From contig JAQVCW010000033.1 in NCBI GenBank assembly GCA_028689585.1, forward strand, positions 1-36,940: a stretch of DNA of 36,940 bases. The letters run 5' to 3'. The notes below the pieces were generated by a model, which was not told the DNA's origin, did not search any database, and saw only the letters and a program-made list of their open reading frames with translations. Positions 33,250 through 36,940 of the stretch are shown here, in pieces (position 1 is the first letter of the stretch; every line of letters begins with the position of its first letter). Position numbers and translations under genes: made by a program. The DNA comes from Lachnospiraceae bacterium (GTDB lineage: Bacteria > Bacillota > Clostridia > Lachnospirales > Lachnospiraceae).

Positions 33250-35428
33250 TAATATGAATATTGATAAAACTAATTCCGAAGATTCAACATTTGCTGACAA
33301 AGGGCGTAGAAAACGGAAACGTTTGGAGCATTGGGAAATTATTGCTTTATATCTGATAGCTTATGATGTGGTAGCCATTAATTTTTCATATTTTGCAGCA
33401 CTACTGGTACGTTTTGATATGAAATTCTCGCAGATACCAGAAGAATATCTACAGGCATTTCTGAAATTTGCTCCGATTTATACAATCTTCTGTGTTGCAG
33501 TTTTTTTTGTTTTGCGATTGTATAAAAGTATTTGGCGATTTGCAAGCTTTAGCGAACTGAATCGTATTTTTGCCGTTTCAATTATTACAACCTTATTTCA
33601 AGTGATAGGAATTACAGTGTTTTTCCGAAGAATGCCTGCATCATATTATTTGGTGGGTGCATTGATGCAGTTTTGCCTTATTACAATTGTTCGATTTGGC
33701 TATCGTTACATTACTTTGGAACGTATAAAAAGAGAACGTGACAATAATGTGATCAAGCGGGCAATGATAATCGGTGCCGGGGCTGCGGGACGGGTGATTA
33801 TCAGAGAATTGAACAGTTCTACGGAAACGGATGCAAAGCCCTGTTGCGTGATTGATGATAATTCAAACAAATGGGGACGGTTCCTTGAGGGGGTACCGAT
33901 TGTTGGCGGAAGAGACTCCATCATGGAATCTGTCCAAAAATATCATATCAATCAAATTCTCTTTGCTATTCCGGCTGCAACGGTAGAACAAAGAAGAGAT
34001 CTTTTGAATCTCTGTAAGGAAACAGGATGTGAATTAAAATTGCTTCCGGGTGTTTATCAATTGGTAAACGGAGAAGTGACATTGAGCAAAATGCGGCCGG
34101 TAGTGATAGAAGATCTGCTGGGAAGAGATCCAATCAAAGTTAATCTGGAAGAGATTTTTGGATTTTTAAAGGGAAAGACCATTTTAGTAACCGGCGGCGG
34201 TGGCTCGATTGGCAGTGAGCTGTGCAGACAGATCGCGGAACATGAGCCGAAACAGTTGATTATTTTAGATATCTATGAGAATAATGCCTATGACATTGAG
34301 CAGGAACTTCGAAGAAAATATCCGGAATTAAATCTGGTGGTGCTGATTGGCTCGGTGCGGGACAGCAGAAGAATTAACTGGGTGTTTGAACATTATAAGC
34401 CCGAGATTGTATACCATGCTGCAGCGCACAAGCATGTACCATTGATGGAGAACAGTCCAAACGAGGCCATTAAAAATAATGTAATAGGTACCTATAAGAC
34501 AGCGTACGCAGCCATGAAAAATGGTGCTCAGCGTTTTCTGCTAATCAGTACAGATAAAGCGGTAAATCCAACGAATATCATGGGTGCAAGTAAGCGGCTG
34601 TGTGAGATGGTCATTCAGAGTATGGATGCCATCAGCAGAGAAGGGAGAATGGATATGCTTCCATTTCTTCATGCACATATGGATATGATGCTGGATGGTC
34701 AGGCGGTTGCGGATCCAATGTATCACATGGCAGCGGAGGATGCGGATTTTGCTTCACTTAATCTGACATTTAAACCCACAGCAGATAAAGAGCGAAAAGG
34801 AACACAGTTTGTTGCAGTGCGTTTCGGCAATGTACTGGGCAGCAATGGTTCCGTAATTCCGCTGTTCAAGAAACAAATAGAGGCGGGCGGACCGGTGACC
34901 GTCACCCATCCGGATATCATCCGTTATTTTATGACGATACCGGAGGCGGTGAGCCTTGTGCTGCAGGCAGGAGTACAGGCAGCAGGCGGAACTATTTTTG
35001 TCCTGGATATGGGGCTGCCGATGAAGATAGATACCCTTGCCCGCAATCTGATAAAGCTGTCAGGATATAAGCCGGATGAGGAAATTAAAATTGTTTATAC
35101 GGGACTTCGGCCGGGGGAAAAATTATTTGAAGAAAAACTGATGGCGGAAGAGGGCCTGACGAAGACCGACAACAAATTAATACATATTGGAAAACCAATT
35201 CCCTTTGATATCCACGTTTTCTTAAAACAACTTGAGGATTTGGCAAAGGCCAGCTATGCAAACAGCGATCAAATTGTGGAAATGGTAGAAAGAATTGTGC
35301 CCACATTCCATCCGGTGGGGAATAAGCCAACCGGAGAAGAGAGCTATAAAACACTGAAACAGTTTGAAAAAGAAGTTGCGATCACGGCAGAGCAAATTCA
35401 GAATGACAAAACACAGGGGATGTGTTAA
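33242..35428 (+). CDS. capD: CapD/FlaA1-type UDP-N-acetylglucosamine 4,6-dehydratase (membrane form)
   Basis: 728 residues. The N-terminal ~140 residues hold four membrane helices (IIALYLIAYDVVAINFSYFA onward). A first CoA-binding-like Rossmann domain (MIIGAGAAGRVIIREL) and the catalytic SDR domain follow (ILVTGGGGSIGSELCRQI; YHAAAHKHVPLME; STDKAVNPTNIMGASK with MxxxK in place of YxxxK; RFGNVLGSNGSVIPLF). It makes the 4-keto-6-deoxy sugar used for bacillosamine- or QuiNAc-type residues. An insertion of ~60 residues (about 459-518) separates MGASK from FVAVRFGN. The start may be 33242 or 33254. A dead aminotransferase, the expected next enzyme, follows. Confidence 0.92.
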   Translation: MSDNMNIDKTNSEDSTFADKGRRKRKRLEHWEIIALYLIAYDVVAINFSYFAALLVRFDMKFSQIPEEYLQAFLKFAPIYTIFCVAVFFVLRLYKSIWRFASFSELNRIFAVSIITTLFQVIGITVFFRRMPASYYLVGALMQFCLITIVRFGYRYITLERIKRERDNNVIKRAMIIGAGAAGRVIIRELNSSTETDAKPCCVIDDNSNKWGRFLEGVPIVGGRDSIMESVQKYHINQILFAIPAATVEQRRDLLNLCKETGCELKLLPGVYQLVNGEVTLSKMRPVVIEDLLGRDPIKVNLEEIFGFLKGKTILVTGGGGSIGSELCRQIAEHEPKQLIILDIYENNAYDIEQELRRKYPELNLVVLIGSVRDSRRINWVFEHYKPEIVYHAAAHKHVPLMENSPNEAIKNNVIGTYKTAYAAMKNGAQRFLLISTDKAVNPTNIMGASKRLCEMVIQSMDAISREGRMDMLPFLHAHMDMMLDGQAVADPMYHMAAEDADFASLNLTFKPTADKERKGTQFVAVRFGNVLGSNGSVIPLFKKQIEAGGPVTVTHPDIIRYFMTIPEAVSLVLQAGVQAAGGTIFVLDMGLPMKIDTLARNLIKLSGYKPDEEIKIVYTGLRPGEKLFEEKLMAEEGLTKTDNKLIHIGKPIPFDIHVFLKQLEDLAKASYANSDQIVEMVERIVPTFHPVGNKPTGEESYKTLKQFEKEVAITAEQIQNDKTQGMC

Positions 35429-35486
35429 GATTTATTCGTGTCTTCTAAGAAGATAAGCGGAACAAAAGGAAATATGTATGGATAAA

Positions 35487-35539
35487 GCCAAGTAAAGCGG
35501 AACAGGATGAAGTTTTACTTGGCATATCCTGATTTTTTT
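35487..35539 (+). terminator. Terminator with competing hairpins after capD
   Basis: GCCAAGTAAA (35487-35496) pairs perfectly with TTTACTTGGC (35514-35523). Alternatively CAGGAT (35503-35508) pairs with ATCCTG (35526-35531), directly followed by seven T (35533-35539). The two stems interlock, so this could be a conditional attenuator or a simple terminator with a chance alternative fold. Confidence 0.6.
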
Positions 35540-35627
35540 ATATATTGGCTCACCTTTCTGCAATATAAAACCGGGGAATTTATGATTTCCGAGGAAGAAC
35601 ATACGATGAAATAGAGAGGTATTTAAA

Positions 35628-35828
35628 ATGTTTGATTTTGGATTTAATAAGGTTCTTAAATTAAAAAATAAGATTTATCTTAGCAGTTCTTCCATGCATG
35701 GTGATGAATTTAAAACTATGCCCTGAGCATATGATACAAACTGGATATCAACAATCAGAGATAATATTCATGAAGTTGAAAAAATGGTATGTAAAAAGGT
35801 CGGTTGTAAATATTCCGCTGATTCTTAA
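35628..35828 (+). pseudogene. DegT/DnrJ/EryC1-type sugar aminotransferase stub
   Basis: The frame from the ATG at 35628 reads KIYLSSSSMHGDEFKTMP, an in-frame TGA at 35724, then AYDTNWISTIRDNIHEVEKM and CKKVGCKYS. This is the N-terminus of a DegT-family PLP aminotransferase. It ends at 35826 after ~66 codons, where the SSGTAAL loop would begin. The rest (~320 residues, including the PLP lysine) is missing. It has two defects, a nonsense codon and a 3' truncation. It should have aminated the CapD product. Confidence 0.7.
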
Positions 35829-35857
35829 CTTCCAGAGATTTTAACACTCAAATAATG

Positions 35858-35898
35858 AAAGCTCCGGGTGACAGTATAACTGACAACCAGGAGCTTTT
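35858..35898. terminator. Bidirectional terminator
   Basis: AAAGCTCC (35858-35865) pairs with GGAGCTTT (35890-35897), with inner GGT/ACC and CAGT/ACTG pairings. Four T end the plus-strand arm and three A the other side. It lies just beyond the stop of the minus-strand gene at 35901. Confidence 0.65.
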
Positions 35899-35900
35899 GA

Positions 35901-36122
35901 TCAATAACCACACATAAAATCATCCAAATCCTGTAATGCTTCTTTTAATTCAGGATTTTTTTCTCTGGAAATCAATTGTTCCAGATACAATATTTCATAA
36001 TCCGTTGATTCGTATGCTATGTCATATGATTTATGAACCATATCCCATAAGAAAGTTCCCTTCTTTGTTTTAGTATGGTTCATACAGTATTCTTCAATTA
36101 GTATTCTTGAGTATTCTGGCAT
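35901..36122 (-). CDS. Small hypothetical protein
   Basis: 73 residues, acidic, with a C-terminal helix (NPELKEALQDLDDFMCGY). The start ATG follows GGGGGG at a spacing of about 6. I do not recognise the family. The gene is 15 bp downstream of the DUF4315-like gene and very probably co-transcribed; a shared terminator lies at 35858-35898. It has no signal peptide or membrane segment. Confidence 0.5.
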   Translation of the reverse strand: MPEYSRILIEEYCMNHTKTKKGTFLWDMVHKSYDIAYESTDYEILYLEQLISREKNPELKEALQDLDDFMCGY

Positions 36123-36137
36123 TTTGGTCCCCCCGAT

Positions 36138-36347
36138 CTATTCCTTTCGCGAGCTTCCGCTGATGAATGCCATGATTTCATCAAATGATTTGTCGCTCTT
36201 AACAATCGCATCCATTAGTTCATTCTTTCGGAATTCATTTCTTGCTTTCAGAAGTTGTGCCAGTTCAGCCTTGTCTTTTTCATAGCGTTCTTTTGATTTT
36301 GCCAAGACTTCCTGTTGTTTTTCAATCTTTTCATCTAACGATTTCAT
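36138..36347 (-). CDS. Small coiled-coil protein, DUF4315-like, copy C
   Basis: 69 residues: MKSLDEKIEKQQEVLAKSKE followed by RYEKDKAELAQLLKARNEF and a C-terminal segment ending in DEIMAFISG. The second half aligns with copies A and B at the left end (KYDTEVAKLKDLYAKKDEIK...EEIMAFLGG), and this copy still has the N-terminal coiled-coil that those lack. It therefore shows the full-length form. The ribosome site is poor. It is next to serine recombinase genes, supporting a conjugative-element origin. Function unknown. Confidence 0.6.
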   Translation of the reverse strand: MKSLDEKIEKQQEVLAKSKERYEKDKAELAQLLKARNEFRKNELMDAIVKSDKSFDEIMAFISGSSRKE

Positions 36348-36437
36348 TGATACTGTTCTTAACTATATTGGACGATCATATTATAAGATGTTACAAGAAA
36401 TGAAAAACCAAGGCGCATTCTTCTGTTTCACGGCGGA

Positions 36438-36692
36438 GCTGCTCGAATGCTGAGTAACCAGCATTATCTGGGAGATGCATATTATCCGGCAATCATTGAT
36501 AAGGAGACTTTTGAAAGAGCAAAAGAGGAACGCAGGCGGCGGGCAAAGTCCCTGGGCAGGGTTCGGGAGCCGCAGGAGCAGGAAGAGATTGCTGTTCCCC
36601 ATTCCTTCCATATGAAAGAAGCGGAAGCAGAACCGGATGATCCATTCCGACTGGCAGAGTATCAGTACAGTCTGATTGAAAGTGAGGGATAG
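36438..36692 (+). pseudogene. C-terminal fragment of a short serine recombinase
   Basis: The frame reads ARMLSNQHYLGDAYYPAIID and ends [15 protein letters not shown]. That is the recombinase-domain tail of the short serine recombinases that sit in tandem with larger ones on Tn-like conjugative elements. The resolvase catalytic domain is missing upstream, where sequence turns into the promoter side of the minus-strand genes. The stop lies 4 bp before the next recombinase ATG. Confidence 0.65.
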
Positions 36693-36696
36693 GCTA

Positions 36697-36940
36697 ATGC
36701 TGATAAATCAAAATGTAACGGTTATCCCGGCAAGACAGCACTTGGGAAATCGCAGACAGCAGGAAGAAAAACAGAGGCTAAGGGTTGCTGCTTATTGCCG
36801 GGTATCTACAGACAGCGATGAGCAGGCCAGCAGTTATGAGACACAGATTGAGCATTATACGGCTTTTATTAAAAAGAACCCGGAGTGGGAACTGGCAGGC
36901 ATATTTGCAGATGACGGCATTTCCGGCACCAACACCAAAA
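36697..36940 (+). CDS. Large serine recombinase, N-terminal part (runs off the window)
   Basis: At least 81 residues. The resolvase catalytic domain starts [20 protein letters not shown], with the nucleophilic Ser in [24 protein letters not shown] follows, typical of conjugative-element recombinases (Tn1549-like). It would cut and rejoin attachment sites via a serine-phosphate intermediate. The protein continues beyond the window, so the zinc ribbon and C-terminal domains cannot be seen. It follows the truncated recombinase with only 4 bp between. Confidence 0.85.
   Translation, partial: MLINQNVTVIPARQHLGNRRQQEEKQRLRVAAYCRVSTDSDEQASSYETQIEHYTAFIKKNPEWELAGIFADDGISGTNTK

Overview
The window reads as a chromosomal segment of an anaerobic Gram-positive gut Clostridia, most likely Lachnospiraceae. 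This is inferred from gene content, not from a marker search. Evidence includes the order dgt-dnaG-rpoD-trmK-nif3, a TGS-fused nucleoside kinase, bacterial RNase P RNA, strong purine-rich ribosome binding sites, sigma-A promoters that often carry an extended -10 TGn, and expanded AAA/PD-(D/E)XK (DUF1703-type) genes.

Layout. (1) Positions 1-9051 are an AT-richer, decaying accessory mosaic. It holds three AAA-ATPase/nuclease paralogues (the first lacks its 5' end), a YjdF-family gene, two small coiled-coil DUF4315-like genes with hypothetical partners, a RelB-type antitoxin whose toxin is truncated, a second toxin stub, a collapsed capsule-biosynthesis (CapF/WbjC) fragment, a complete Fic gene on the minus strand and an IS200-type tnpA stub. 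The two intact AAA/nuclease genes share a 130-nt promoter-leader cassette. (2) Positions 9095-25650 are conserved core: glpK; a run of comEA (as a lipoprotein), response regulator, sensor kinase, GerMN lipoprotein and comEC; then dgt, dnaG, a sigma-70 factor lacking region 1.1, trmK, nif3, a nucleoside kinase and rnpB. (3) Positions 25730-28850 encode a large secreted, membrane-anchored repeat protein with its own promoter and terminator. (4) Positions 28912-31784 are minus-strand genes (XRE regulator, HAD phosphatase, PHP phosphoesterase) with a recombinase relic between them. (5) Positions 31785-35830 are the start of an exopolysaccharide locus: a promoter with a duplicated structured leader, a CpsB-type phosphatase, a CapD-type 4,6-dehydratase and a dead DegT aminotransferase stub. 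(6) From 35858 to the end are two small minus-strand genes, one a paralogue of the DUF4315-like genes at the left end, and the serine recombinases of another mobile element that runs off the window.

How the genes work together. RR, kinase and GerMN lipoprotein resemble in architecture the actinobacterial MtrA-MtrB-LpqB trio and sit between comEA and comEC, which suggests envelope sensing linked to DNA uptake (inference). The dgt-to-nucleoside-kinase block is replication, transcription initiation and nucleotide housekeeping. CpsB and CapD imply a surface polysaccharide locus whose next biosynthetic step has been lost here.

The least explained items are the duplicated 49-nt leader of the polysaccharide operon (32155-32294), the shared leader of the AAA/nuclease paralogues, and a ~157-nt inverted-repeat element before rnpB whose left arm recurs inverted after comEC.
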